From assembly GCA_910575585.1 (NCBI GenBank), contig CAJTGF010000019.1, forward strand, positions 1 to 64,000: 64,000 nt of DNA, in the 5' to 3' direction. Position numbers and translations under genes: made by a program. The notes beneath the pieces are model-generated. The model had not been told where the DNA came from. It saw only the letters and a list, made by a program, of their open reading frames with translations, and did no database searches. The stretch's first letter is position 1, and every line of letters begins with the position of its first letter. Of this stretch, positions 54,483 through 63,762 are shown one piece after another. The stretch is from Clostridiaceae bacterium. Its GTDB lineage: Bacteria; Bacillota; Clostridia; Lachnospirales; Lachnospiraceae.

Positions 54483-54780
54483 TTTTGTGCAAATGACATA
54501 TCTTTATGTAGAGAACCAAAATTATGTATAAAAAATATAGCAAATATAGGCTATAAATTCGATAACATTTCTGCAATATTTATCATATTTGTGCAAAAAG
54601 TACGGGAGTTTAAAAAGACAGACAGAAACGGGAGGTAATCCAAGATTCTCAGACCAGACTATATTTTTGTTTCCCAAATATAAGAAAAGCATGAGAAACT
54701 TGAATTCCTCACGGTCAATATAACAAATATAAAAAGATATTTCTATAATAATACTGCAACTCTTAGTAGATTTGTGCAAA
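54483..54780. promoter_or_regulatory. Control region with three TTTGTGCAAA motifs
   Basis: AT-rich 421-bp gap between the importer start (54433) and the divergent gene at 54855. TTTTGTGCAAATG (54483), ATTTGTGCAAAAA (54588) and ATTTGTGCAAAAG (54770) share the palindromic core TTTG-N2-CAAA. The same core lies twice upstream of the LacI/AraC pair. Candidate operator for one of those regulators. Confidence 0.55.
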
Positions 54781-54854
54781 AGATATCCTATCTATTGACA
54801 TATGCACTCTTATTTTTCTAAAATAAGACCTATCAATGACGGAGGAACAAACCA

Positions 54855-55586
54855 ATGAGCCCTGGAAAACCGAAACATCCCTCCCTGCGGCAGGAACTCT
54901 GCCGTGACCTTCGCACTTTGAAAACCCTGGACGGGAAACAAAAGCTGATCTTTTTATGGGATTACTATAGATGGCGCATCCTGGCCTGCATCTGCACTGC
55001 CATAGCTGCCTTCACGTTCATCTCGATTTTGTGGGAAGGCCAAAAACCCTGCCGTCTCAGGATCTGCGTCGCGCTGGATACAGAAGAAGACTGCAGCCCC
55101 TGGTTTTCTTCTTTTACCGAGAAGCTGCAGTCTGACGGAAAGCCAGGGTCTGTGGATGTCAATCTTGATCAGCCCTTTGACTATGATAGTCCCTATTATC
55201 AGGTTCACGAAATGGAAGTTATGGCCGCCATCTCATCCGGGCGCATGGATGCTGTTGTCTGCGGGGAAGATCTGTACCGCTACCTTCTGGCATTAAACGC
55301 CTGCTGCCCTCTTGACCAGTGCCTTCCCGAAGATCTGTTGGAAACGCTCTCCAGCAGCGGAAAGCTTAAAACGGATACTGCCGGACTGCCTGCAAAGCAA
55401 AACGGATCTCCATCGGTGCAGGAAGGATCTTCTGGGTATTATGCTGTGGATCTGTCGGGAACCCGGTTTTTTGAGCTTTACGGCAAAACCTCCCGGGAAG
55501 ATGAGTCCTTCTATGGGGTGATCATCTCCAACACCGAACATCTGGAGGACTGTCAGGCGCTGTTTCGGGCGTTGACCGAGTCATAA
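54855..55586 (+). CDS. Membrane-anchored hypothetical protein
   Basis: 243 aa. A basic N-terminus with LFLWDYYRWR-like segment, a single membrane helix (ILACICTAIAAFTFISIL, about 42-60) and an outer domain of about 180 residues with substrate-binding-protein-like phrases (SGRMDAVVCGEDLYRYLLA). Homologues are common in Lachnospiraceae, with unknown function. ATG 54855 follows GGAGG. Monocistronic as far as visible. Confidence 0.75.
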   Translation: MSPGKPKHPSLRQELCRDLRTLKTLDGKQKLIFLWDYYRWRILACICTAIAAFTFISILWEGQKPCRLRICVALDTEEDCSPWFSSFTEKLQSDGKPGSVDVNLDQPFDYDSPYYQVHEMEVMAAISSGRMDAVVCGEDLYRYLLALNACCPLDQCLPEDLLETLSSSGKLKTDTAGLPAKQNGSPSVQEGSSGYYAVDLSGTRFFELYGKTSREDESFYGVIISNTEHLEDCQALFRALTES

Positions 55587-55723
55587 GACAAGCCGTCACT
55601 GCCCACGATCAACGTATCCTCTATGTTATAATGAAGGGAGTTTCCCGGTAAGGCGTTGAACTTCCTCACATCAATGAAATGGATCTCCTGGGCGTCTGCC
55701 AAAAGACAGTCCCTATGGCTGTT

Positions 55724-56605
55724 TTACGCCTCATCCCCATCCTTCGTTCTCTTCCCATCGTTCGCCCTCTCTCCATTCTTCGTTCTCTCTCCATCCGGCT
55801 CCTCTGGTATCTCATAAGGATCTCCCGCCCAATAATCCTCTATCTTAAGGGGCATATTCTCCACCATACGATCCATTCGGCAATAGATGTTGTGCAGGCC
55901 CTGCAGAGTCTGGTCCACTTCTTTCATATATTTTATAATCTGATGCTTTACGGCAATAAGCTGGATCCCTTTTTCTTCAAACAGCGATTCAATCTGTCTT
56001 GCAAGATATTTCTTTTGTTCCTCACCCCTGGATATGGCTTCCTCAACGATCCCCCGCGCGGCCCTTTGAGCCTCCTCCCGGATCATATCCGCATTCAGGC
56101 TGGCTTCCTCCAGCACCTTTTTTATGGTCTGGCGATCCAGAAGGTCCTCCTCCTGTTTCTTTACCATTTCTTCCAGCTCTGACTCGGCCCGCTTTGCCCT
56201 TCCCCGCGCCGCCTCCAATTCCGCCAGCAGCCGTTCATGCTCCTGCCGAAGCTTTTCCTCTTCCTTTGCCCCATCCGGCGCTTCCTGAACCTTTTCTTTA
56301 AAGTCTGCACTCCTTTTTCCCAGATCCGCCTCCGCCGCCGACAGCTTTTCCTCCGTCACCAACAGCCTTTCCCCTGCCGATGACAGTTCTCTCTCCGTCA
56401 CCAACAGCTTCCTCTCGGCGTTTTCCAAAAGCGCCGTTTTCTCCAGCAAACGTTCCTCATATTTCTGGATCAGATCATTCTGTTCCTTTTGGTGCGCCGC
56501 CTTCACCGATTCGATTTGCCGCTCAACCGTCTGAATGTATTCATCCACATCCGCCTTATGATACCCGCCCAGAAAAACAGAGCGGAACACTTCACTGCCT
56601 GTCAT
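55724..56605 (-). CDS. DivIVA-domain coiled-coil protein
   Basis: 293 aa. N-terminal DivIVA membrane-binding motif (VFRSVFLGGYHKADVDEYI, 6-24), then continuous coiled coil (about 25-235) and an acidic, repetitive tail (units like DGERTKNGER). DivIVA/GpsB-type proteins mark curved membranes at septa and poles and recruit cell-wall or polysaccharide machinery. It lies 11 bp downstream of the beta-helix gene in the same direction, at the end of the second polysaccharide cluster, which may suggest a link to wall growth. Confidence 0.85.
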   Translation of the reverse strand: MTGSEVFRSVFLGGYHKADVDEYIQTVERQIESVKAAHQKEQNDLIQKYEERLLEKTALLENAERKLLVTERELSSAGERLLVTEEKLSAAEADLGKRSADFKEKVQEAPDGAKEEEKLRQEHERLLAELEAARGRAKRAESELEEMVKKQEEDLLDRQTIKKVLEEASLNADMIREEAQRAARGIVEEAISRGEEQKKYLARQIESLFEEKGIQLIAVKHQIIKYMKEVDQTLQGLHNIYCRMDRMVENMPLKIEDYWAGDPYEIPEEPDGERTKNGERANDGKRTKDGDEA

Positions 56606-56616
56606 ATCCCTTCCTC

Positions 56617-57951
56617 CTATTCATTTGGATGTACTCCCGAAATCTCTTTTGCCCCTGCCCCCCGGGCCGATTTCCCTTGATCTCTCACCGAAACCCCTTC
56701 CAGATAGACCTTTGTGTGAGGTCCCATCCGGGCAAAGCCGTTTAAAACCCCGTCGGTGATCCGCAGCTCCCTTATGCTTTCTTCCGGCCTAAAGCCTCCG
56801 TAAAGATCCATATTCTCCATCCGAAGCCCGGTAAAGGTAAAGGAATCCGCCAGCTCCGCGAAAACCACATAACCGGCGTCCCCTGTCAGGGTCATTCCGT
56901 TAAGCTCCGCCTTCGGCGCCCGCAGAGACGCGAATATGGTATCCGGGCTCGCTGCTTCCACGGCAATATCCAGATTGTTCACAAAAACCCTCTCACCTGC
57001 CCCGTGGATATCAAACCTTGCCTGATATTTCTTAGAGCCGTCGGCCCGGTAAGCATTGGGATCATAGACGCATCCCACTTTGCAGTCATTGACCCTGATA
57101 TCCGTCGAAAAAATGTTTCTGCCTGAACAGATACAGATATCATGTTTGTTTCCAAATGCCGTGCAGCCCGTGATTACAATATCATTTCCGTCTGCCTCAA
57201 TCCCGTATCCCCTGTCGCAGGTATTGGAAGCCGTCCAGTTCTGGGCATGGCAGCCCTCAAGCCTTACCTGATAGCAGTTGTGGACATGGATTCCCACCTC
57301 CCCGTCGGACCCCTCCTCACAGATAGACCGCACATTGCGGACCACGCTTTTACACATCCGTTTCAATTCCAGGCCGCACTGGCCGTCAAAATTTCTGGCT
57401 ATAATGGTCAGATCCGAAAGATAAGCCTGGTATTCATGAAAATACCCCACCGTAACCTCCCCCAGGTTCTCGGTCAGTGGGCTGCTGCCGCCATAAGAAA
57501 CATACCCTCTGTGGTAGGTGCCGTAATAAGGCTTATTTTCCGTTACTATGGCGGCAGCGGAGGACGGGTCGTCATTGAGGGTGGCGCAGATCTCCACCCC
57601 TTTGCCGTCGCAGTACAGCACATGGCCGTTGCCGTTAAGGGAAACATTATGATCCCACACGGAAACCCCGGAAAAAAGATACAGATCCGAAACCAGCACA
57701 ACAGGATTTCCCGATTCCAGGGCTTTTTGCAGCGCCGGCCCGTCGTCATGGATTCCGTCAGCCAACGCGCCGAACTGCTGAGGCGTCACCGCGTTTCCCC
57801 CGCCATGCTCCAGAGCAGCCTGGTCAGATACCGCCGCCTCCGCCGTAAGCATTTCGTTTCCTTTACTCCCTCCGCCCTGCAGCATCAAAAAAAACATCAG
57901 CAGCCACAGCCATATTGCCGCCTTTTTCCTATTTGCCCGATGTTTATTCAC
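56617..57951 (-). CDS. Secreted right-handed beta-helix protein (pectate lyase superfamily type)
   Basis: 444 aa. Signal peptide (IWLWLLMFFLMLQGG, about 13-28). From about 52 the entry motif VTPQQFGALADGIHDDGPALQKAL is typical of Pectate_lyase_3 proteins, followed by parallel-helix repeats (SLNGNGHVLYCDG; GIHVHNCYQVRLEGCHAQNW; GIEADGNDIVITGCTAFGNKHDICI). Likely a polysaccharide lyase, hydrolase or binding protein at the cell surface; catalytic residues cannot be assigned. Upstream is a dispersed repeat (57981-58236), so its link with the GT cluster may be secondary. Confidence 0.8.
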   Translation of the reverse strand: MNKHRANRKKAAIWLWLLMFFLMLQGGGSKGNEMLTAEAAVSDQAALEHGGGNAVTPQQFGALADGIHDDGPALQKALESGNPVVLVSDLYLFSGVSVWDHNVSLNGNGHVLYCDGKGVEICATLNDDPSSAAAIVTENKPYYGTYHRGYVSYGGSSPLTENLGEVTVGYFHEYQAYLSDLTIIARNFDGQCGLELKRMCKSVVRNVRSICEEGSDGEVGIHVHNCYQVRLEGCHAQNWTASNTCDRGYGIEADGNDIVITGCTAFGNKHDICICSGRNIFSTDIRVNDCKVGCVYDPNAYRADGSKKYQARFDIHGAGERVFVNNLDIAVEAASPDTIFASLRAPKAELNGMTLTGDAGYVVFAELADSFTFTGLRMENMDLYGGFRPEESIRELRITDGVLNGFARMGPHTKVYLEGVSVRDQGKSARGAGAKEISGVHPNE

Positions 57952-57980
57952 CTAAAAACTCCTCCTTATGTGATTCTATC

Positions 57981-58236
57981 TACGCTCGGAATCTCTTTGT
58001 GCCTGATTTTGTGAGATGCTTTTTATCAGATACGCATCTTTATGAGGCGTACCGGGAACGTACGCTGACGAAATCTATGCGCATATGACGGAAAATCCGC
58101 CAATCTGCCAATCCGCCCTAAAGGCAGGCGCAAGCAAGACTCCCAGCGTACCTATTGTCCGTCCATTCCATTTTTCCAAAGCGTATTTGCAAATTGCTTT
58201 CCGGCAGATGCCGGGAATGAACGTTCAAACACGCTC
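57981..58236. repeat. Dispersed repeat family II, copy 2
   Basis: CTCTTTGTGCCTGATTTTG (57990) and GCGCATATGACGGAAAATC (58080) match copy 1 at 9.8 kb; the right end TTCAAACACGCTC (58224-58236) is the reverse of copy 1's GAGCGTGTTTGAA. The right end supplies the last codons and stop of the acyltransferase gene, showing insertion at its 3' end. Confidence 0.65.
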
Positions 58237-59208
58237 CAGCCTGCTAATTATGATTTGGGAAAATCTGTGGAGCAGGTATCCGCTTACCCCGATTCCTCCC
58301 CATATACAGAAAAGATTAAAGGGAAAACCAGCCTGCCTTCCCACATGGATCCAAAAAAACTGACAGTAATAGATTTCCAGAGAGCATCTGCTAAGAAGCT
58401 CTGTCAGCTTCCAGACCTTTTTATCAGCCATGCGCTGCCATAGGCTTTCCCATCCCATAAAGCTTTGAAACAGGCAGTACCCAAACCCCACATAAAACCA
58501 TTCCGGCAAAACCATCAGGCTTTCCGGCCCCGGCTCCCTTAACAGCCCTTTCATCCATACGCTCAGCCCAAAAAAGAAAACCGCCCCAAAAAGATAAAAA
58601 ACCCGGTTCTTCCCGGAAGCAGCATCCCCTTTCGCGCCGGCAAGCATAAGCCCCAGCAGCATACACCCAAACCAGATCCACTGCGTCATAAACGAATACG
58701 TTTCCAGCTCAAAAGCCCCCACAGTAAGGGTTCTTAAATCAAGAGCCCCAATAGGGGCCTTGGTTCCATACAAGACTCCAAACACACCTGCGGACAAAGC
58801 CAGGGCGGCGTATAGGGAAGCCTTCCCGTAAACCCTGTAAATCTTTTTCACAAACAGGCCGTACACGCCGTACATCACAACCATAGACGCCACAAACCAG
58901 TAAGCCGGAAAAAGAAAGCTCCTGAAAAAACCGCCAAAACCATGGACCGCCTCATACCCCACCCCAACCATCACGGTTTTATATATCCAAAGAGGAATAT
59001 ACAGACGGAGTACCTTTCTTACATACCATTTTCCCAGATGCTCCCTTTTTGCCGCGCCCGCCAGCAGATATCCGCTGATCATATAAAAAAGAGCCAATCC
59101 CATTCCCGCGCCAAAGGAAAAGCTGTCACTGGGATATACGCCCTTCAGATGGGAATTGACAATAAAAACAACTGCCAATGCCCGAAGAGCCTCAATAAAC
59201 TGATACAT
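58225..59208 (-). CDS. Acyltransferase 3 family membrane protein
   Basis: 327 aa with about 10 membrane helices. The N-terminal FIEALRALAVVFIVNSHLKGVYP carries the family's R/H active-site segment, and FYMISGYLLAGAAKREHLGKWYVRKVLRLYIPLW follows. Puts acetyl or other acyl groups on surface polysaccharide. The stop (58225) and last three or four codons lie in the repeat at 57981-58236, so the natural C-terminus is slightly altered. Overlaps the flippase gene by 17 bp. Confidence 0.88.
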   Translation of the reverse strand: MYQFIEALRALAVVFIVNSHLKGVYPSDSFSFGAGMGLALFYMISGYLLAGAAKREHLGKWYVRKVLRLYIPLWIYKTVMVGVGYEAVHGFGGFFRSFLFPAYWFVASMVVMYGVYGLFVKKIYRVYGKASLYAALALSAGVFGVLYGTKAPIGALDLRTLTVGAFELETYSFMTQWIWFGCMLLGLMLAGAKGDAASGKNRVFYLFGAVFFFGLSVWMKGLLREPGPESLMVLPEWFYVGFGYCLFQSFMGWESLWQRMADKKVWKLTELLSRCSLEIYYCQFFWIHVGRQAGFPFNLFCIWGGIGVSGYLLHRFSQIIISRLERV

Positions 59209-60727
59209 CGGTCCCCTTCCCCCCTTTCAGCCCTTTTCGCCCCTTGGGTCCGCATACAACGGCCAGATGCAGGATTGTACCGATTACCCCATTGACTGCT
59301 ATGCAGGCCACTAACCCAAGCCACGAATGGGGGGTGTACAGACAGGACAGCCCCTGAAATACCATCAGCAGCACCAGGCAGGACAACACGTTTCGGATAA
59401 TACCCGGGTAAAAGGTCAGCAAAGGCAGGTTCAGCACATGGGCCATATACAGGGGATTGGTAATAAAATCAATCACCATCATCACCGCCGCCGTAGTCCA
59501 CACAACCGCCGATACCCCCATCTGTCCATACCGGATCAGAATATACATTCCCGCCACGTTAAACAGCCCGCCCGCCACCGTGACGATGCAGGGAAACCGT
59601 TTTTTCACCGTCAGCGTATAGATATAATAAAGGGGATGCACCGCCCCTGTGGGAATACAGGTCAAAAGCGTAATAACCGTAAGCCTGTAGATCGCTTCAA
59701 TATCCTGCCCCGGTATCCACAGTCTGTAGTAAGCACGCCCCATGGCTACAAAACCGGCAAAGGCAAGGTTGGCCAGCAGGCCCGAAGCCTTCATGGAAAG
59801 CTTTAGCTCCCTCAAAAGCCTTTCCCTGTTGTTCATGGTGTAGCTTTTCAGAAACAGCGGAATAAACGCCTGGTCCACAATCCTGTACAGGCTCAAAACG
59901 ATTACATGTATGGTTTTGGCCACGGCAAGATGCCCCATGGCCATGGCGGAAAGCATCTGATTGCACACCAACAGATCCAGCCCGCTGTTTAACATATTGC
60001 CCACCGAATTTAGGGACGCCCAGCTGCCCTCTATCACCAGCCGCTTTATGGCCCCCAGAGAAACCCATCTTCTTTTTATACGCAGCTCCGGAGTATAGCG
60101 TTTCGTTATCCAAACATCCGCCCACCCCACTGCCAGGGTGGCAGTGATCATGCCCAGCCCCACATAATAAATCTTCGGGGGAAGCAGGACGTAGACCAGG
60201 ACCAGAACCAGCCCGTTGGCAATGTAGGACAGGGCCTTAAACGCCCCCGCAAGCACCAGCTTGTTCTGTATATACCCTCCGCAGCCAAAAACCGAAAAAA
60301 CCGTGGAAAACCAAAAATTCAGAAAAATCAGGAAAAACAGCCGTTTCACATCCCCGGCCATCTCCTGCGGGACAAAAAGCAGACGTTCCAGGAACAAAAT
60401 GGGCACGACAGCCGCAGCCGCGATTGCGGACGCCAAAAGCACATTCCCCCAGAATACCGAACTAAAGTAGACCGCTGCCTCCTCCTTTTCATTTTTATGA
60501 TAGGCAATCCCGATATACCTGACCCCGTAAACGTTCAGCGCGGTAGTAATTACCACCGCGTACTGGGCAAACTGAACTGCCAGGGAAACAAATCCGTAAG
60601 CTTCCGCCCCGGCGGTTTTTATGATAAACGGAGTCAGCGCCAGGGTAATCCCGTAATTGATCAAATAAGCCAGCCCTGCCGCAGTAATGGCAGGCAGAAT
60701 CTGTAACCATTGCTGCCTTGACTTCAT
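59192..60727 (-). CDS. Wzx-type polysaccharide flippase (second cluster)
   Basis: 511 aa from ATG 60727 (GGGGAGAGG upstream). About 14 membrane helices with ITAAGLAYLINYGITLALTPFIIKTAG at the start, typical of the MOP superfamily. Overlaps the upstream GT4 gene by 4 bp. Translocates lipid-linked oligosaccharide made by the adjacent glycosyltransferases. GC content is much higher than that of the flippase at 31981. Confidence 0.9.
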   Translation of the reverse strand: MKSRQQWLQILPAITAAGLAYLINYGITLALTPFIIKTAGAEAYGFVSLAVQFAQYAVVITTALNVYGVRYIGIAYHKNEKEEAAVYFSSVFWGNVLLASAIAAAAVVPILFLERLLFVPQEMAGDVKRLFFLIFLNFWFSTVFSVFGCGGYIQNKLVLAGAFKALSYIANGLVLVLVYVLLPPKIYYVGLGMITATLAVGWADVWITKRYTPELRIKRRWVSLGAIKRLVIEGSWASLNSVGNMLNSGLDLLVCNQMLSAMAMGHLAVAKTIHVIVLSLYRIVDQAFIPLFLKSYTMNNRERLLRELKLSMKASGLLANLAFAGFVAMGRAYYRLWIPGQDIEAIYRLTVITLLTCIPTGAVHPLYYIYTLTVKKRFPCIVTVAGGLFNVAGMYILIRYGQMGVSAVVWTTAAVMMVIDFITNPLYMAHVLNLPLLTFYPGIIRNVLSCLVLLMVFQGLSCLYTPHSWLGLVACIAVNGVIGTILHLAVVCGPKGRKGLKGGKGTDVSVY

Positions 60728-61851
60728 TCCTCTCCCCTTTTTTGTTCCGCCAGGGCCAAAAACGCGTCCGCGCATTTCTCCCAGCTAAAGTCCCGTATCA
60801 TTTTTTCAGAGCTCTCGGCCAGGCTGTGCTCCGGCGGATACTCCTTTGTCAGCCACTCCTCCACCTGCCCGTCGTCCCGGCACAGGCAATGGCCTTCCAT
60901 GCCCTGTAAAGTCAATGCCGGCCCCGGGGCCATAACTGCGGCCACGGAGGTTTTATAGTACACCGCCTCCATCACAGCCATGCCGAAGATCTCTCCCCTG
61001 TTAAGATTCACAAAATAATCGGACATCACGTAGAGCTTCCACATTTCCTCATAGGGAACCCGGCTTATGATACGCGCCTCTTTGCCAATGCCCCACTCCC
61101 TAATCCTTTCGGCCACCTCCTGTCCCAGAGGCCCCTCTCCCACAAGGATCAGGCGGAATTTTTTTCGGTGCCGGATTCTCATAAACATCCCGATCAAATC
61201 CAGAGGCCGTTTTTCCTGCTCCAGCCTGGCCACGCTTAACACCACCACATCATCCGGCTCAAAGCCAAACTCCCTTCGAAGCTGCCCGGGGTCACAGGCG
61301 GCAAAATCATGTTTCAAAACAGCCCCGTCCAGCCCCACAGGAGCCACGGTGATACGGGACACCCCCAGGGCCTTAAGCTCCTCCCTTGCCTTCTCCGTTT
61401 TCCCGATAACAGGGTTCTCCCGGAAGATTTTCAATGTTCCCGCCCGGAACCAGGCGTCCATCACACGGCCGCGGAGGCCGCCGTGAAGGCTGTGAGCCGT
61501 GCCTATGTAGGGGACGAAGAGGATTTCGTTTTTCCTGCAGAAATCATAAATATGGGGAAGAAACACCTGATTATCCCCAAAGCACAGCAGTCCGTCCAAA
61601 TCCTTTTCCAGAACCCCCGGGAAAAGATACCCGTGCGCCCCAAGGCCGGGAACCGGCAGATACCAGACCGCAAGCCCCGGCTCTGCCTGGATACATTCCC
61701 TCTTTGCGTTTTTAGTCCTTTTCAGGCATTTATAGACCACTACCCTGCAGCCCTTGCGGACCAGGGCCCGGCCTAAGCCGATTTCCTGGGAGTTGTAAAA
61801 TCCCCTTCTCCCAAAACCATTGATCATTGTGCAAAGAATCCCCAATTTCAT
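60724..61851 (-). CDS. GT4-family glycosyltransferase
   Basis: 375 aa GT-B enzyme. N-terminal GFGRRGFYNSQEIGLGRALV; donor domain VLSVARLEQEKRPLDLIGMF, LILVGEGPLGQEVAERIREWG and the E-x7-E region NLNRGEIFGMAVMEAVYYKTSVAAV (about 275-300). Overlaps both neighbours by 4 bp, so translation is coupled. Confidence 0.92.
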   Translation of the reverse strand: MKLGILCTMINGFGRRGFYNSQEIGLGRALVRKGCRVVVYKCLKRTKNAKRECIQAEPGLAVWYLPVPGLGAHGYLFPGVLEKDLDGLLCFGDNQVFLPHIYDFCRKNEILFVPYIGTAHSLHGGLRGRVMDAWFRAGTLKIFRENPVIGKTEKAREELKALGVSRITVAPVGLDGAVLKHDFAACDPGQLRREFGFEPDDVVVLSVARLEQEKRPLDLIGMFMRIRHRKKFRLILVGEGPLGQEVAERIREWGIGKEARIISRVPYEEMWKLYVMSDYFVNLNRGEIFGMAVMEAVYYKTSVAAVMAPGPALTLQGMEGHCLCRDDGQVEEWLTKEYPPEHSLAESSEKMIRDFSWEKCADAFLALAEQKRGEE

Positions 61852-62609
61852 AGCTTATTCCCTCGGTCTGTCTGTTTTCCATACTTCCATATCATGCTCC
61901 AGATCTTCATATTCTCAATAAAATACCGGCGAAACAGCCTCCTTGGCTCCTTCAAAAACCGATAAAACCATTCCATGCCCCAGGCGCTCATCCATTTCGG
62001 CGCCCGTTTTACCCTGCCTGCGATAAAATCCACCGTTCCGCCGGAACAAAGAGAAAGCTTTGCCCCGCACAGCCTATAGTTTTCATAAATCCATTTTTCC
62101 TGCTTGGGGCATCCCAGACATACGAACAGCAGATCCGGCCCTGCCTTTAAGACGGCTTCCAGGATCCTCCTTTTCTCCTGCTCATCCTGCTCAAATCCCC
62201 ACGCCGGCGCGCAGGTCCCGGCTATGTTTAGATTAGGGAATTTTCTCCTCAGGTTCCCCGCCGCCTCATCTGCCGCCCCGTCCCCTCCTCCCAGGATAAA
62301 AATAGAATATCCTTTTTTCTCCGCTCTCTCGCATAGGACCCATGCCAGATCCGAACCGGAAATCTTCGCCTTCACCGGTTCCTTTCCCAGCCTGGATATC
62401 CAGATCAGCGGCTGTCCGTCCACCAGCGTTAAATCCGCCTCATTGACGATCCGTTTCAGATAGGGATCCTCCTCCATTTTCACTAAAACGTCTACATTTA
62501 CTTCGGTCAGGTACGATGGTTCCTTTCCGGCTATAAGGCCGTCAATCTCCCTTAATGCTTCTTCCCAGTTCAGGTTATTGACCCACGCGTTCAACAGAGG
62601 CTGTTTCAT
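61848..62609 (-). CDS. WecG/TagA/CpsF-family glycosyltransferase
   Basis: 253 aa from ATG 62609 (GGGAGAAG upstream). Motifs YLTEVNVDVLVKMEEDP, ADLTLVDGQPLIWISRLGK (Asp catalytic base), IFILGGGDGAADEAAGNL and LLFVCLGCPKQEKWIYEN define the GT26 family (ManNAc-type transferases). Acts on an undecaprenyl-linked acceptor. The start lies inside the 3' end of the upstream GT4 gene (35-bp overlap). Confidence 0.92.
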   Translation of the reverse strand: MKQPLLNAWVNNLNWEEALREIDGLIAGKEPSYLTEVNVDVLVKMEEDPYLKRIVNEADLTLVDGQPLIWISRLGKEPVKAKISGSDLAWVLCERAEKKGYSIFILGGGDGAADEAAGNLRRKFPNLNIAGTCAPAWGFEQDEQEKRRILEAVLKAGPDLLFVCLGCPKQEKWIYENYRLCGAKLSLCSGGTVDFIAGRVKRAPKWMSAWGMEWFYRFLKEPRRLFRRYFIENMKIWSMIWKYGKQTDRGNKL

Positions 62610-63762
62610 AAAGGCTTCTCTCCCTTTTGTGTATTTGGGACGCCCGCGTCCCCCCGGCGTACAGCCCGGCGGTTTTTTCTGCCGATACTTTCCAATTATA
62701 CTTTTCTTCCGCCAGCCGGCCAATGGCCTGCCGGCACGCCCTTAGACGGTCTTCCTCCCACCCTGCCGCCTCGATGATGGCATCTGCCAGAGCCTTGGGA
62801 TCCTGGCTTTTAAAGAGAATCCCGGTTTTCCCTCCATCGGTTTCCTCCAAAAACGGGGGGATATCGCTGGCAATCACCGGTTTCCCATAGGTGTACGCCA
62901 TCATCAGGGCTCCGCTGCCATAGATATTCCGGTAAGGAAACAAAAGAAAATCGGCCTGCTGAAAAAGCCCGGCCACCTTTTCGTCCGGCACATGCCCGGG
63001 CAGAAAGCTTACCCATTGTTCAATCCCCAACTCCCTGATTTTTGCCCCATAATCGGTTTTGTCCAGCTTTGGAAACTGCTGCCCCGCAATGGTCACATGG
63101 ATAAACCGTCTTTGCTCCGGCCGGATGGCCGCAACCGCCTCCAGCAGGATATCAATGCCTTTATAAGCCCGGATAAAGCCGAACTGTAAAAATTCCTTTA
63201 CAATCCCCTGCCTTGACGGCCCCTCTCCCGGCTGGTCCGCCCGCTCCAGATGGGTGCCGTATACGCCGTGGGCAATCACCGCAATCCTTTGCTCTGGCAG
63301 GGAAAACCGTTTCATCAGGCACTGCTTCGAAGCCTCATTGTGAACGATCAGGGCATCGCAAAGCTTGTAAAAGCCCTGAAATAAGCGAAAATCCCCCGGC
63401 CCGGCCTCATGGGGCAGGACATTATGTACCGTAAAGACCAGCTGTTTCAAATGCCTTCTCATTCGGCGGTAAAACCGGATTTCGCTCCCCGGGTGTTTAA
63501 AGGACTGTATATGAACCACGTCAAAGCCTCCCCCTCGGATCATCTTCCCAAGGGCAAACAGGGACATGCCGTAGGCAAACGCCGCTCCCACCCGCGTCTT
63601 TCCTCCCGGATACCACCGGGGCATCCACCGGATTCCCTCCTCCTGGACGCCCGCGTCCTCTCTGCAGAAAACCGTCAGATCACAATACCTCTTTAATTCC
63701 CGGGTCAGCTCCAGCGTATAGATACTGCCGGGAAGAAAATGCTCAATCATCAATACCTTCAT
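62575..63762 (-). CDS. GT4-family glycosyltransferase
   Basis: 395 aa from ATG 63762 (GGGAGGG upstream). GT-B with IEHFLPGSIYTLELTREL at the start, TVHNVLPHEAGPGDFRLFQGFYKLCDALIVHNE (about 115-150), FGFIRAYKGIDILLEAVAAI and the donor-site stretch LFPYRNIYGSGALMMAYTYGKPVIASD (about 275-300). Overlaps the VanZ-like gene by 20 bp upstream. Confidence 0.92.
   Translation of the reverse strand: MKVLMIEHFLPGSIYTLELTRELKRYCDLTVFCREDAGVQEEGIRWMPRWYPGGKTRVGAAFAYGMSLFALGKMIRGGGFDVVHIQSFKHPGSEIRFYRRMRRHLKQLVFTVHNVLPHEAGPGDFRLFQGFYKLCDALIVHNEASKQCLMKRFSLPEQRIAVIAHGVYGTHLERADQPGEGPSRQGIVKEFLQFGFIRAYKGIDILLEAVAAIRPEQRRFIHVTIAGQQFPKLDKTDYGAKIRELGIEQWVSFLPGHVPDEKVAGLFQQADFLLFPYRNIYGSGALMMAYTYGKPVIASDIPPFLEETDGGKTGILFKSQDPKALADAIIEAAGWEEDRLRACRQAIGRLAEEKYNWKVSAEKTAGLYAGGTRASQIHKRERSLYETASVERVGQ

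Noticed and set aside
55724-55800. Short tandem repeats at the end of the DivIVA-like gene as a regulatory array
   Set aside because: They encode the repetitive acidic C-terminal tail in frame, so coding repeats are sufficient explanation.
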